Shown piece by piece: positions 1 through 8,253 of a stretch of 64,000 nucleotides of DNA. The position numbers and the translations under genes were made by a program. The DNA is taken from positions 186,001 to 250,000 of the forward strand of contig NZ_FOWC01000008.1 of the NCBI RefSeq assembly GCF_900115345.1. The letters are read 5' to 3'. Under the pieces are notes generated by a model, which did not search any database, had not been told where the DNA came from, and was given only the letters and a program-made list of their open reading frames with translations. The first letter of the stretch is position 1. Each line of letters opens with the position of its first letter. Source of the DNA: Amycolatopsis rubida (lineage in GTDB: Bacteria; Actinomycetota; Actinomycetes; Mycobacteriales; Pseudonocardiaceae).

Positions 1-796
1 AGTAGAGCATTACCTCGTCCGCGCCGAGATCGCGGTACGCGCGAATCGCGGCGCGGATGTCGCCGGGCGCGGTGAGCATTCCGCGCACCATGTGCTCCGC
101 CATATCGGTGAACGCGTAGTACGCGCGCATGGCCGCTTTCGCTTCGTGCGCGACGGAATCCGGGCCGAGCGCGACGTTCACCTGCGCGACGAGCCGCGGC
201 TCGCCCTTGCGGCCGTGTTCCCGCCAGTCGCGGCGCACGGTGTCGAACAGCCCGCCGACCCAGGACGGGGGAGCGGCGGCGAGCAGCCCGTCGCCCCAGC
301 GGGCGACGCGGGCCAGCGCCTTGGGTTTGAACGCGCCGATCAGCAGCTCCGGACCGCCTTCGCGGGCCGGCGCCGGGCCGATCGGACCGGCTTCGGCGCT
401 GTAGGGCTCGCCGGACCAGAGCCGGCACAGGTCGGCGAGCTGCTGGTCGAGACGGCGGCCGCGCTCGCGCAGCGGGGTTCCGGCGACGTGGTGGTCGTCC
501 TCGCGGCCGCCGACGCCGACGCCGAGCACGAACCGGCCGCCGCTCATCCGGTCGAGGGTGGCGGCCTGCTTGGCGAGCAGCGCGGTCTCGCGCAGCGGAG
601 CGAGCAGGACCTCGGTCTGCAGCCGGACGCGGGTGGTCGCGCCGGCCAGGACGGCGAGCGCGGTGAGCGGTTCGGGATTGTCGTAGACGAGGCGGTCGAG
701 CAGCCCGAGCGTGCTGAACGGGCCGGCGTCCGCGCGCCGTGCCCAGCCGAGCAGGGCGGCGGGGTCGCTGATGGGCAGGCCAATGCCGATGGACAT
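1..796 (-). CDS. LLM-class flavin/F420-dependent oxidoreductase, C-terminus off the left edge
   Basis: About 265 N-terminal residues are visible; the gene runs out of the window. The protein opens MSIGIGLPIS and carries luciferase-like monooxygenase features: an early loop with GLLDRLVYDNPEPLTALAV, then TTRVRLQTEVLLAPLRET and the stretch GGRFVLGVGVGGREDD, typical of the TIM-barrel flavin or F420 site. The ATG at 796 is preceded by GGAGG 7 nt upstream, which fixes the start. Substrate cannot be read from the sequence. Many actinobacterial members use F420, and two other family members lie near 46 and 55.5 kb, but FMN use is not excluded. It is transcribed away from the Sir2 gene's 3' end, about 130 bp downstream of it on the same strand. 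Confidence 0.85.
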   Translation of the reverse strand, partial: MSIGIGLPISDPAALLGWARRADAGPFSTLGLLDRLVYDNPEPLTALAVLAGATTRVRLQTEVLLAPLRETALLAKQAATLDRMSGGRFVLGVGVGGREDDHHVAGTPLRERGRRLDQQLADLCRLWSGEPYSAEAGPIGPAPAREGGPELLIGAFKPKALARVARWGDGLLAAAPPSWVGGLFDTVRRDWREHGRKGEPRLVAQVNVALGPDSVAHEAKAAMRAYYAFTDMAEHMVRGMLTAPGDIRAAIRAYRDLGADEVMLY

Positions 797-926
797 CGGA
801 GAACCTCCGGGAAAAGGGGTCGGCAACTACGGGGTTGCCGCCCGCTCCTGGGCCTGGATGTCGTCAGGCTGGCCGGTCCGCTCTGCGGCGTGTTTCCGGG
901 GACCGTTCCATCGGAGTGCCCGCAGC

Positions 927-1829
927 CTATCCGGCGGTGCTCGGGCTGAGCAACGCGTTTTCCAGCACAGCCAGCAGTTCGGTGAGCGCGGGGCCGAGCG
1001 GCAGGTCGGCGCGGACGGCCGCGTGCTCGTCGCCGCGGGTCTGGCCGCGGTTGACGATCGCCACGGGCTTGCCGGATTTCGCGGCCCGCCGGACGAACCG
1101 CAGGCCGGACATGACGGTGAGCGAAGATCCCAGCACCAGCACCGCGGAAGCCTCGTCGACCATCCGGTAGCACCGCTGCACGCGGGAGCGCGGCACGTTC
1201 TCGCCGAAGAACACCACATCCGGTTTCAGCACGCCGGAGCAGCTCGTGCAGGGCACGGTGCGGAAGGTCCGCACGACGTCCCCGGCCAGTTCGACGTCGC
1301 CGTCCGGGTTGATCCGCGTTGCCACGGCGGCGAAATCCGGGTTGGCCGCGCGCAGCCGGGCGTCGAGGTCCTCGCGCGCGGTGGTGCGGCGGCAGCCGAG
1401 GCAGACGACGCGGTCGAGGTTGCCGTGCAGTTCGACCACGCCGGGAGTGCCGGCCGCGCGGTGCAGGCCGTCGACGTTCTGGGTGATCACGCCGGAGACC
1501 CAGCCGCCCGCGCGCAGCGCGGAAACGGCGCGGTGCCCGTCGTTCGGCGCGGCCCGCGCGATGGTGCGCCAGCCGAGGTGGCTGCGGGCCCAGTAGTGCT
1601 GGCGGCCCGCCTCGCTGGCGACGAATTCGCCGTACGTCATGGGCTGGCGGGCGCGGAGGCTGCCGGTTTCGCCTCGGTAATCGGGTATGCCGGATTCGGT
1701 GGAGAGGCCCGCGCCGCTGAGCACGAGCACCCGCCGCCCGGCGACGATCTCGGCCACGTCGGGGACCGTGCCGGTGCGCGGCAGCGGTTCGCCGGGTCCG
1801 GCCCAGGTCAGCGTCGGTCGCGTGCGCAC
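927..1829 (-). CDS. Sir2-family NAD-dependent protein deacylase (sirtuin)
   Basis: A 300-residue sirtuin with all family signatures: the NAD-binding GAGLSTESGIPDYRG (residues 39-53), TQNVDGLH (116-123), catalytic His135 in VELHGN, and four zinc cysteines as CLGC (143/146) and CTSC (194/197), followed by DVVFFGE. Known members remove acetyl or other acyl groups from lysines using NAD+ and release nicotinamide and O-acyl-ADP-ribose. The GTG at 1829 is chosen because a TAGACT -10 box sits 6 nt upstream, predicting a leaderless message, and no ribosome-binding site is seen. It acts in the cytoplasm; a particular target (for example acyl-CoA synthetases) cannot be inferred here. Confidence 0.93.
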   Translation of the reverse strand: MRTRPTLTWAGPGEPLPRTGTVPDVAEIVAGRRVLVLSGAGLSTESGIPDYRGETGSLRARQPMTYGEFVASEAGRQHYWARSHLGWRTIARAAPNDGHRAVSALRAGGWVSGVITQNVDGLHRAAGTPGVVELHGNLDRVVCLGCRRTTAREDLDARLRAANPDFAAVATRINPDGDVELAGDVVRTFRTVPCTSCSGVLKPDVVFFGENVPRSRVQRCYRMVDEASAVLVLGSSLTVMSGLRFVRRAAKSGKPVAIVNRGQTRGDEHAAVRADLPLGPALTELLAVLENALLSPSTAG

Positions 1830-1835
1830 GCCGCC

Positions 1836-1841
1836 AGTCTA
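1836..1841 (-). promoter_or_regulatory. -10 box for a leaderless Sir2 transcript
   Basis: TAGACT on the minus strand with a 6-nt spacer to the GTG at 1829 and no Shine-Dalgarno sequence between. This arrangement places the transcription start on the start codon. Confidence 0.5.
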
Positions 1842-1902
1842 CCGGCCACCCGCCGGGAAACCGGGCGATTGGTTTTCCGGGCGGCTGGGTACCAAAGGCC
1901 AC

Positions 1903-2091
1903 ATGTGGTTCGCGCTGGCTACGCCCTTGGTCGTGATGGTCGCCGCCGTGCTGATGGAATCCGTGGAGCGATATTGCCTGCGGAGTCCGAACGGGACGGT
2001 CCGGCGGCCGGTCGAACGGGCGGCGCTGCGGGAAGCGGCGATGCCGGTCGTAGCCGTCGGGGCGGCTCGGCTCAGGCGGCGGACCGCCTGA
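1903..2091 (+). CDS. Small putative membrane protein
   Basis: A 62-residue frame beginning MWFALATPLVVMVAAVLMES, with one hydrophobic N-terminal helix followed by a basic, Arg-rich tail. It starts 73 bp from the divergent Sir2 start and ends just before a strong terminator, which is where a real short gene would sit. There is only a weak AAAGG before the ATG, and no family is recognised. Short hydrophobic proteins of this shape are common in actinomycetes, but chance coding in GC-rich DNA is possible. Confidence 0.45.
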   Translation: MWFALATPLVVMVAAVLMESVERYCLRSPNGTVRRPVERAALREAAMPVVAVGAARLRRRTA

Positions 2092-2113
2092 GGCGCCCAC
2101 GGGCCGGAGGGGC

Positions 2114-2136
2114 CGGTGTTCTTGGGAGGAACACCG
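2114..2136. terminator. Hairpin, first of two
   Basis: Perfect 8-bp arms CGGTGTTC (2114-2121) and GAACACCG (2129-2136) around a 7-nt loop, directly after the small membrane-protein gene. Confidence 0.5.
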
Positions 2137-2156
2137 ACCCTCCAGCCTGCGGGCGA

Positions 2157-2201
2157 GGCCCGCGCTCTCCCCGTCGGGGTGGGAGGGCGCGGGCCCTTTT
2201 T
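2157..2201 (+). terminator. Rho-independent terminator
   Basis: GGCCCGCGC (2157-2165) pairs with GCGCGGGCC (2187-2195), with an inner CCCC/GGGG stem and a GTC loop; a run of five T (2197-2201) follows. Ends plus-strand transcription before the L7/L12-like gene. Confidence 0.7.
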
Positions 2202-2242
2202 CCGGCCTGGCCCCGTGGATCCCGCGGCACCGCGCCGATGCC

Positions 2243-2248
2243 TAGGCT
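2243..2248 (+). promoter_or_regulatory. -10 box for a leaderless transcript
   Basis: TAGGCT followed by a 6-nt spacer and the GTG at 2255, with no ribosome-binding site. Confidence 0.5.
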
Positions 2249-2254
2249 GGACGG

Positions 2255-2557
2255 GTGAACATCGAACTGTTGTGGGTGATCGTCGCGCTGCTGCTCCTGG
2301 GAATCCTGATGAGCACCGGCTGGGGTTCGAGCACCCGATCGCTCGAGCGCAGGCTGGGCCGGGTGGAGCGCAAGCTGGATCTGGTGCTCGGCCATCTCGG
2401 CGTCCGGGAGCCGGACGGCGCTCTCGTCGCGGAACTGGAGCCGTTGCTGCGGCAGGGCAAGAAGATCGCCGCGGTCAAACGCTACCGGGAAGTCACCGCG
2501 GCCGGTTTGAAGGAAGCCAAAGACGCGGTGGACCGGATGAGCGACAGCATCCGGTGA
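2255..2557 (+). CDS. Membrane protein with ribosomal L7/L12 C-terminal-like domain
   Basis: A 100-residue protein: an N-terminal transmembrane helix (about residues 4-20, LLWVIVALLLLGILM), a short amphipathic or coiled region (SLERRLGRVERKLDLVL), then a segment GKKIAAVKRYREVTAAGLKE that resembles the C-terminal fold of L7/L12 (family pattern K-I-x-V-I-K-x-V-R-E-x-T-G-L-G-L-K-E-A-K). Such membrane-anchored L7/L12-like proteins are widespread in actinobacteria; their role is not established. GTG start with a leaderless-type promoter. Confidence 0.8.
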   Translation: MNIELLWVIVALLLLGILMSTGWGSSTRSLERRLGRVERKLDLVLGHLGVREPDGALVAELEPLLRQGKKIAAVKRYREVTAAGLKEAKDAVDRMSDSIR

Positions 2558-2570
2558 GCCGCCGCCGGAC

Positions 2571-3941
2571 CTAGCGCGCGGCGTCCGTGGTGAGCTGCCG
2601 GTACCAGTCGTCGTAGGGATGGTTGGTCGCCGGGTAGTTGACCAGCGGATCGGTGGCCAGCCCGGCGTTGTCGAAGTCCCAGCCGCGGACCACGTGTCCG
2701 CTCTTGCGCGCAGCGACCAAAAACGCTGAATCCTTCGCCGGAGCACCGTAGAACAGCCCGTCCTTCAGTTCAGCCGGATCGCCCTGCTGGTATTCGTCGA
2801 ACGCGACCTGCTGGTACTGCACGCGGCCGCCGGTGACGAGATCCGTGGAGTACCGCAGGGTTTGCACCGGCGTGGACCCGTCGGCGCCGGTGGCGACGGA
2901 GATTCGCCCCGCGTTTGCCTTGTCGTAACGCGGATCGGACGTCTTCGCGTTTCCGGTCCAGGTCACTGCCTCGCCGGAGAGCGTGCCGCGCCACTGCCAG
3001 TTCTGGTCGCTCGACTGGCTGCGGTGGATTTCGCGGAGCCCGGAACTGGTGAACGCGACCGTCGGCAGCACGCCGTTGTCGTACTGATGGCTTGCCGACC
3101 AGGCGATTTCGCCATCCGCGCCCCACTGTCCGGTGCGGTACCAGAGCGTGGCGGCGCTCGGCGACTGGTGCACCTCGACGATCCGGCCGGAGTCGTCGAG
3201 GGCGACCGCCGGGGTCTGGCCGCTGTCGTAACGGCCGTGGCGCTGCCAGGCGACGCGTCCGTCGGCGCCGAGCTGCCCGGTCCAGTACCAGAGCGCGCCG
3301 CCGCCGGAGTCGTGCACCTCCACGACCTGGCCGCGGCTGTTGACCGCGACCGCCGGGTGGTACCCGACGTCCCGGCGGTACGCGGCGCGTGTGCCGCCGT
3401 CGCCCGACAGCAGCGGGAGGACCTTGCCGCGCAGGGAATCCGTGGTCGCGCCGGTGCGGTAGGCGGCGGGGGAGAGCAGCCGCGGCCCGAACGCGGCGCT
3501 CAGCTCGGCGTTGACCGCGGCCAGGTTTCCGGCGGCGAACGAGTCGTTGTCGGCGAGGTCGTCCTTCAGATCGAGCATGACGACGATCGGCGCCGCGTCC
3601 GGGTGCGCGGCCGACCAGGTGTTCACCGCGGCGAGCCAGTCGCGGAGGCTGTCGGACGCGGGGTTGCCCGCGTGGTCGACCAGGTCGCCGGGCGAGCTGT
3701 GGCCGATTCCGTAGTCGTGGCGGGTGGCGTAACCGTTGTCGTGGATGTCGAATTCGATGAACCGGACACCGTGGTCGAGCTGGTAGGGGATGGACCCCTT
3801 CGCTCCGTCGACGTTGCCGGAGTAGCTGTTGTGCGTCGCGGCGAAGACGGTGCCGGAGAAGGGCTGCGCGGCGTTCGCGGGCGCGACGCCGAGCGCGGTG
3901 ACGGCAGCGGCAGCGAGCGCGATGGTGCGGAATCGGTGCAT
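2571..3941 (-). CDS. Secreted PI-PLC-like phosphodiesterase with inserted repeat domain
   Basis: A 456-residue protein with a clear signal peptide (MHRFRTIALAAAAVTALGVA, cleavage after ANA near residue 24). The catalytic-core start FAATHNSYSG (about 33-42, candidate catalytic His37) and IEFDIHDNG (62-70) fit the phosphatidylinositol-specific phospholipase C X-domain superfamily. Residues about 183-330 hold tandem units of about 45 residues built on P-x-V-A-x-x-x-x-G-x-V-V-E-V-H and LWYxTGxxGADG, which look like a propeller or lectin insert. The C-terminal part returns to a PLC-like closing segment (VVRGWDFDNAG). The ATG at 3941 is preferred over upstream starts because GGGGG precedes it and it opens the signal peptide. 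Substrate unknown. Confidence 0.75.
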   Translation of the reverse strand: MHRFRTIALAAAAVTALGVAPANAAQPFSGTVFAATHNSYSGNVDGAKGSIPYQLDHGVRFIEFDIHDNGYATRHDYGIGHSSPGDLVDHAGNPASDSLRDWLAAVNTWSAAHPDAAPIVVMLDLKDDLADNDSFAAGNLAAVNAELSAAFGPRLLSPAAYRTGATTDSLRGKVLPLLSGDGGTRAAYRRDVGYHPAVAVNSRGQVVEVHDSGGGALWYWTGQLGADGRVAWQRHGRYDSGQTPAVALDDSGRIVEVHQSPSAATLWYRTGQWGADGEIAWSASHQYDNGVLPTVAFTSSGLREIHRSQSSDQNWQWRGTLSGEAVTWTGNAKTSDPRYDKANAGRISVATGADGSTPVQTLRYSTDLVTGGRVQYQQVAFDEYQQGDPAELKDGLFYGAPAKDSAFLVAARKSGHVVRGWDFDNAGLATDPLVNYPATNHPYDDWYRQLTTDAAR

Positions 3942-4015
3942 TCGGACCCCCAGGTCGGCTGGACAACCGGCGAAATACTGGCGATCTTGGCAGAGATTCA
4001 TGGCATGTTCTCCTG

Positions 4016-4774
4016 ATGCGGGAAAACGACGAGGAAACGTTCGCCGGGCACGTCGCCGAGCTGCTGTCCGGTTTGCCCGGAGTCGAGGCGGTGGCACTGG
4101 GCGGTTCGCGGGCGCGCGGCACCCACCGTCCGGACAGCGACTGGGACTACGCGGTGTACTACCGGGGCGCGTTCGACCCGGACGACCTGCGCGCGCTCAA
4201 CCTGCCGGGCGAGGTCTCCGGGCTGGGGGAGTGGGGCGGCGGGGTCTTCAACGGCGGTGCGTGGCTGACCGTCGAGGGACAGCCGGTGGACGTGCACTAC
4301 CGGGATCTGGACGTGGTCGAGCACGAGCTGGCCGAGGCGGAGAAGGGCCGGTTCCATTGGGAGCCGCTGGCGTTCCACCTGGCCGGGATCCCGAGTTACC
4401 TGGTGGTGGCGGAGCTGGCGGTGAACCGGGTGCTGCGCGGGGAGCTGCCGCGGCCGGAGTATCCGGAGCTGTTGCGGGAGAACGCGCCCAGGTTCTGGCG
4501 CTCTTCGGCGGCGCGGACGATGCACTACGCGAAGTCGGCGTATGTGCGGCACGGGCGGGTGGCGGAGAGCGCGGCTTCGGCCGGGGTGGCGGCGATGCAG
4601 GCCGGGCACGCGGTGCTGGCCGCGCGGGGGGAGTGGGTGACGAACGAGAAAACCCTGCTGGAACGGGCGGGGTTGCGCGGGCTGGACGACGTGGTGGCGG
4701 GGATGGGGCACGATCTGCCGGGGGCGTTCGCCATGGCGTGCGCGCTGATCGGCCGGGCGGCCGGATCCGAGTAA
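4016..4774 (+). CDS. Nucleotidyltransferase-domain protein (pol-beta fold)
   Basis: A 252-residue protein with the pol-beta nucleotidyltransferase core GGSRARGTHRPDSDWDYAVY near residues 29-48: the GS helix turn followed by the metal-binding D-x-D. A downstream acidic residue is available in QPVDVHYRDLD. The C-terminal half is helical and resembles the accessory domain of aminoglycoside-nucleotidyltransferase-like or DUF4037-like proteins. These enzymes move a nucleotide onto a small molecule or protein; the acceptor is unknown. It starts 74 bp from the divergent PLC-like gene and is followed after 154 bp, on the same strand, by the ATP-grasp gene. No convincing ribosome-binding site is seen. 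Confidence 0.75.
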   Translation: MRENDEETFAGHVAELLSGLPGVEAVALGGSRARGTHRPDSDWDYAVYYRGAFDPDDLRALNLPGEVSGLGEWGGGVFNGGAWLTVEGQPVDVHYRDLDVVEHELAEAEKGRFHWEPLAFHLAGIPSYLVVAELAVNRVLRGELPRPEYPELLRENAPRFWRSSAARTMHYAKSAYVRHGRVAESAASAGVAAMQAGHAVLAARGEWVTNEKTLLERAGLRGLDDVVAGMGHDLPGAFAMACALIGRAAGSE

Positions 4775-4858
4775 CCCGGAATCTCCGACGGCGCAACGGT
4801 TTCCGCTCGTCAAACCTCATCGGAGGGCACGGATCCGTTTCATTTCGCCGGTTTCGGG

Positions 4859-4864
4859 TATATG
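4859..4864 (+). promoter_or_regulatory. Possible -10 box upstream of the ATP-grasp gene
   Basis: TATATG lies in an AT-richer patch of the 154-bp gap; the -35 region is poor. The ATP-grasp start has its own GGAGG 8 nt upstream, so a separate transcript with a short leader is plausible. Confidence 0.3.
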
Positions 4865-4928
4865 ACCTCGGCACGGCTGTGGCCGCCGCGCCGTGGCGAG
4901 CCGCACGTGCTGAACGGAGGAACGCCCT

Positions 4929-6170
4929 ATGCCACAGTCCGAGCCGGTCGCGAAGGATCCGGACAAGGGATACGTAGCGCTGCTCGGCTGGTCGCTCAAC
5001 GCGGTCGAGGCGCTCGACCGGTTCGACCGGCGCTACGTCGTGGTCGCCCCGGATTGGGCGGAGAAGTACTGCGTCGAGCACGACATCCCTTACGTGTCGT
5101 GGAACTTCGAGCGGCTCAACGACCGGTCGATGGAGATCGCCGAGATGCTGCACGAGGAAGGCGTCGACGTCGCCATCCCGCTGTTCGAGGAGACCGTCGA
5201 GTGGGCCGGGGCGATCAACTCGGTGCTGATGGACAACCCGCGCCTGTTCGGCCAGGCGATGCTGCTGCGGGACAAGGCGCTGATGAAGCGGCGCGCGCAG
5301 CTCGGCGGCATCCGGGTCGGGATCTTCGAGGAGGCGCACGACCGCGACGACGTCGTCCGGTTCCTCAAGCGGGTCAACCAGACGCTGCTCAAGCTCGACG
5401 GCGACCCGAACGATCCCATCCACCTCAAGGCGTTCGACAAGGCCGGCTGCCTCGGCCACCGCGTCATCCGCACCCCGGACGAGATCGACTCGATCCCGGA
5501 CGAGGAGTTCCCGGTCCTGATGGAATCGCATCTCGACGGCTGGGAGTTCGCCGTCGAGGCGTGGATCCACGGCGGCAAGGTCAAGTTCCTGAACATCTCG
5601 GAGTACGTCACGCTCGGGTACTCGGTGTTCGTCCCGGCCACCCCCGAACTGGAGCGGTACCGGCCGCAGATCACCGCGCAGATCGAAAAGCTCGTCAAGA
5701 CCTTCGACATCGAGTTCGGCTTTGTGCACCCGGAGTATTTCGTCACCAGCGACGGCGAGATGTACTTCGGCGAGGTCGCCTACCGCCCGCCGGGCTTCAA
5801 GGTCTTCGAACTGCTCGAACGGGCCTACGGCTTCAACGCCTACCAGGCGCTGGTGCTGTCCTTCGACCCGAAGACGACCGAGGAGGAGATCGACGCGTTC
5901 TTCCCGAGGGAGGTCGTGGACGCGAACGGGGTCGCCGGCTGCTTCGGCGTCTATCCTCGACGCCGGGTGGTCAGCGAACTTCAGATCCCGCAGCAGACCG
6001 AGGACGACGACTACTACGAGTCACACGACCTGAGCGCGCCGCTGGAAGAGACGGTGACGAAGAGGACCGCGTTCGGCACGCACTGGGGTCTGCTGTACTT
6101 CTTCGGGGACGACCCCTACCGGATGCGTGACCTGCTGAAGGAACAGGAACAACTGGATTTCTACGTCTGA
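4929..6170 (+). CDS. ATP-grasp-fold ligase
   Basis: A 413-residue protein. An N-terminal Rossmann-like part (about 14-90, YVALLGWSLNAVEAL and VVVAPDWAEKYC) is followed by an ATP-grasp region: MLLRDKALMKRRAQLGGI (111-128), the adenine-side segment MESHLDGWEFAVEAWIHGG (188-206), and the metal-binding strand GEMYFGEVAYRPPGF (266-280) near the end of the fold. ATP-grasp enzymes form an amide or thioester by activating a carboxylate as an acyl-phosphate; the closest style is that of carbamoyl-phosphate-synthase-like or peptide ligases, and the substrate is unknown. GGAGG precedes the ATG by 8 nt. The next gene starts 37 bp downstream and probably shares the transcript. Confidence 0.82.
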   Translation: MPQSEPVAKDPDKGYVALLGWSLNAVEALDRFDRRYVVVAPDWAEKYCVEHDIPYVSWNFERLNDRSMEIAEMLHEEGVDVAIPLFEETVEWAGAINSVLMDNPRLFGQAMLLRDKALMKRRAQLGGIRVGIFEEAHDRDDVVRFLKRVNQTLLKLDGDPNDPIHLKAFDKAGCLGHRVIRTPDEIDSIPDEEFPVLMESHLDGWEFAVEAWIHGGKVKFLNISEYVTLGYSVFVPATPELERYRPQITAQIEKLVKTFDIEFGFVHPEYFVTSDGEMYFGEVAYRPPGFKVFELLERAYGFNAYQALVLSFDPKTTEEEIDAFFPREVVDANGVAGCFGVYPRRRVVSELQIPQQTEDDDYYESHDLSAPLEETVTKRTAFGTHWGLLYFFGDDPYRMRDLLKEQEQLDFYV

Positions 6171-6207
6171 GCACGGACGTGTCCGCCACCCCGACCGAAG
6201 GACGCAC

Positions 6208-8253
6208 TTGCAGCCGAACGCCGACGTCACAGGCGCGACCACGACGCTGGCCAAACGCGTGGCCTCGCTAGACGATGCCGTCCGGGCCATGGCCGAAGCC
6301 CGCGACTTCGGCAAGCACGCGAAGCTGCGGCGGGTGCTGGAGGCGCTGCGACGGGTGCTGCTCCAGCCGGACGGCGCGGCCGCGGTCCGGGCCAGGGCAC
6401 GGGCGCTGGAGGAGGCCGGGGTCTTCCAGGGCACCGACTGGGACTCCCCGGAGATCCTGATCCCCGCGCTGGTCGGCCCCGGTCTGCACAGCGGGAACTC
6501 CGACACCGTGGTGATCGAGGCGACCAGCGAACTGCGGATGCTCGCGGTCGCGTGCGGCGACTACGAGCATCCGACGCTGCCCGCCGACGACGCCCGCGAG
6601 TTCCTGTCGCAGGTGCTCGGGGCGAACCTGGAGCTGCTGTTCACGCCGCCCAGCGAGGCCGAGCGGACGAGGCAGGGCCGCACCGCGCAGCTGATCCGGG
6701 ACCTCCTGCGGTACCTCGCCGACCAGATCGGCTACGACAGCATCCTGGACAAGGTGGTCGAGGAGATCTGGCGGATCCTGCGCCAGCGCCCGATCCAGGT
6801 CGACCAGGTCAAATCGCTGATCACCCGGATCTCGATCTACCGCGGCGACCCGGACGTCGACCTGGGCGGTTCGTCGGTGCAGGGGCTGGACCGGCTGATC
6901 ACCAGCCTGTTCGGGACCACCGAGGCCTGCCGCGAGGACCCGGGCGTCGACGTCTTCCGGGCCCGGCTCGAGGCGATGGACCCGGCGAGCCTGCAGTACG
7001 AGGCGGCCGGGTTCGCCCGGGCCATGCACGACACCGGCCTGGTGTCGCCGTACCACGCCGAATTGCTGCGGTACCTCGCGCACGAGAGCGACTACCTCCT
7101 CGGCGAGGCGCTCGGCCTGTCCGACGTGGGCCGGAACTGCCTCATGCGCTACCACGACCTGGTCCACCGGCTGATCGAAGAGGCCGTGCATCCGCAGACC
7201 GCGCAGTGCGTCTACGGGCTGGCGCTGCTGCTCGACCGCGGCATCCTGTACGAACCGCCGGTCGTGCCCGCGCTGTGGCGGCAGCTGGCGCTGGAGCTGT
7301 CCACCGCCTCCCGGGAACGGCTCGCGCTCGTGTTCGGCGACCAGCCGCGGCCCGAGGCGCGGCTGCTCGCGGGCGTGCTGTCGATGCTGGGCCAGCCGCT
7401 CGGCGTCGGGCAGGGCGACAACCCGACCTGCCAGTCGGCGCGGGCGCTGTCGATGTGGGCCTACAACGACCCGGACTACCTGCTGCAGGTCGTGGTCTGG
7501 GCGGCCCGCGACGACGAGGTCGTCATGCACTTCGAAGGACAGCCGGTCTCGTCGAAGGAGGTCGGCGCCGGGCTGTCCGCCCAGTTGCCCGTCGACCTGG
7601 ACCCGGTGTCGTCGCTCGTCGTGCCCCATCTCGACCGGATCTACGCCGAGATGGGCCGCCGCTGCGCCGACCGGCCGGGCGACCCGCACCGCTGGGTCAA
7701 CCCCGAGTTCCACGGCTGGTGGGCCTCGCGGGGTTTCCGGATCAACGTGGACGTCGCCACCGGGAAGCTGATCGACCTCGACGATTTCCTGCGGCAGTTC
7801 CACGCGAGCTACCACCCGTCCTACAACGGCGAGCAGCCGCTGATCCACCCGCAGCCGGCCGGGATCGCGGTCACCGACAGCGCCGCCCGCTACGTCGGCT
7901 GGCACGCGATCACGATCCTGCGCACCGCCCCGGATCCCGACGACGTCATGCGGGTGTACTTCTACAACCCGAACAACGACAGCGGCCAGGACTGGGGCGA
8001 CGGCGTCGTGGTCTCCACCGCGGGCAACGGCGAGCGGTTCGGCGAGGCCTCGCTGCCGTTCGACCAGTTCGCGTCCCGGCTCTACATCTTCCACGTCGAC
8101 CCGAACGAGCACGGCGAGCCGGAGAAGGTGCCCGCCGAGGACGTCGCGCGGATCATCGGCTACCTCGAGCGGAGCTGGGGCGCGGACCGGCTGCCTGCCG
8201 GAACGTTGCAGGCGGTGCCGCCGGTCGCCATGGCCGAACCCGAACAGCCGTGA
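6208..8253 (+). CDS. Large uncharacterised protein with papain-like Cys/His/Asn signature
   Basis: A 681-residue protein that I cannot assign to a named family. Residues 1-400 look helical (repeated L-x-x-L segments such as QLIRDLLRYLADQIGYDSIL). The C-terminal third has strongly constrained-looking motifs: GDNPTCQSARALSMWAYN (403-420, Cys408), RYVGWHAITIL (561-571, His566), YFYNPNNDSGQDWGDG (584-599, Asn587/Gln594) and GERFGEASLPFDQFASRLY. The order Cys, His, Asn/Asp matches papain-fold peptidases and transglutaminases; that assignment is inference. TTG start at 6208 with GAAGGA 6 nt upstream. It lies 37 bp after the ATP-grasp gene, a pairing known from peptide-ligation and amidoligase systems. 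No signal peptide. Confidence 0.75.
   Translation: MQPNADVTGATTTLAKRVASLDDAVRAMAEARDFGKHAKLRRVLEALRRVLLQPDGAAAVRARARALEEAGVFQGTDWDSPEILIPALVGPGLHSGNSDTVVIEATSELRMLAVACGDYEHPTLPADDAREFLSQVLGANLELLFTPPSEAERTRQGRTAQLIRDLLRYLADQIGYDSILDKVVEEIWRILRQRPIQVDQVKSLITRISIYRGDPDVDLGGSSVQGLDRLITSLFGTTEACREDPGVDVFRARLEAMDPASLQYEAAGFARAMHDTGLVSPYHAELLRYLAHESDYLLGEALGLSDVGRNCLMRYHDLVHRLIEEAVHPQTAQCVYGLALLLDRGILYEPPVVPALWRQLALELSTASRERLALVFGDQPRPEARLLAGVLSMLGQPLGVGQGDNPTCQSARALSMWAYNDPDYLLQVVVWAARDDEVVMHFEGQPVSSKEVGAGLSAQLPVDLDPVSSLVVPHLDRIYAEMGRRCADRPGDPHRWVNPEFHGWWASRGFRINVDVATGKLIDLDDFLRQFHASYHPSYNGEQPLIHPQPAGIAVTDSAARYVGWHAITILRTAPDPDDVMRVYFYNPNNDSGQDWGDGVVVSTAGNGERFGEASLPFDQFASRLYIFHVDPNEHGEPEKVPAEDVARIIGYLERSWGADRLPAGTLQAVPPVAMAEPEQP

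Noticed and set aside
4016..4774. Toxin-antitoxin (HEPN/MNT) reading of the nucleotidyltransferase gene
   Set aside because: The protein is larger than MNT antitoxins and no HEPN partner gene lies beside it.
6268..8112. Open frame opposite the 681-residue gene
   Set aside because: Arg/Val/Gln-rich shadow frame; the plus-strand frame has a start with ribosome-binding site and structured motifs.
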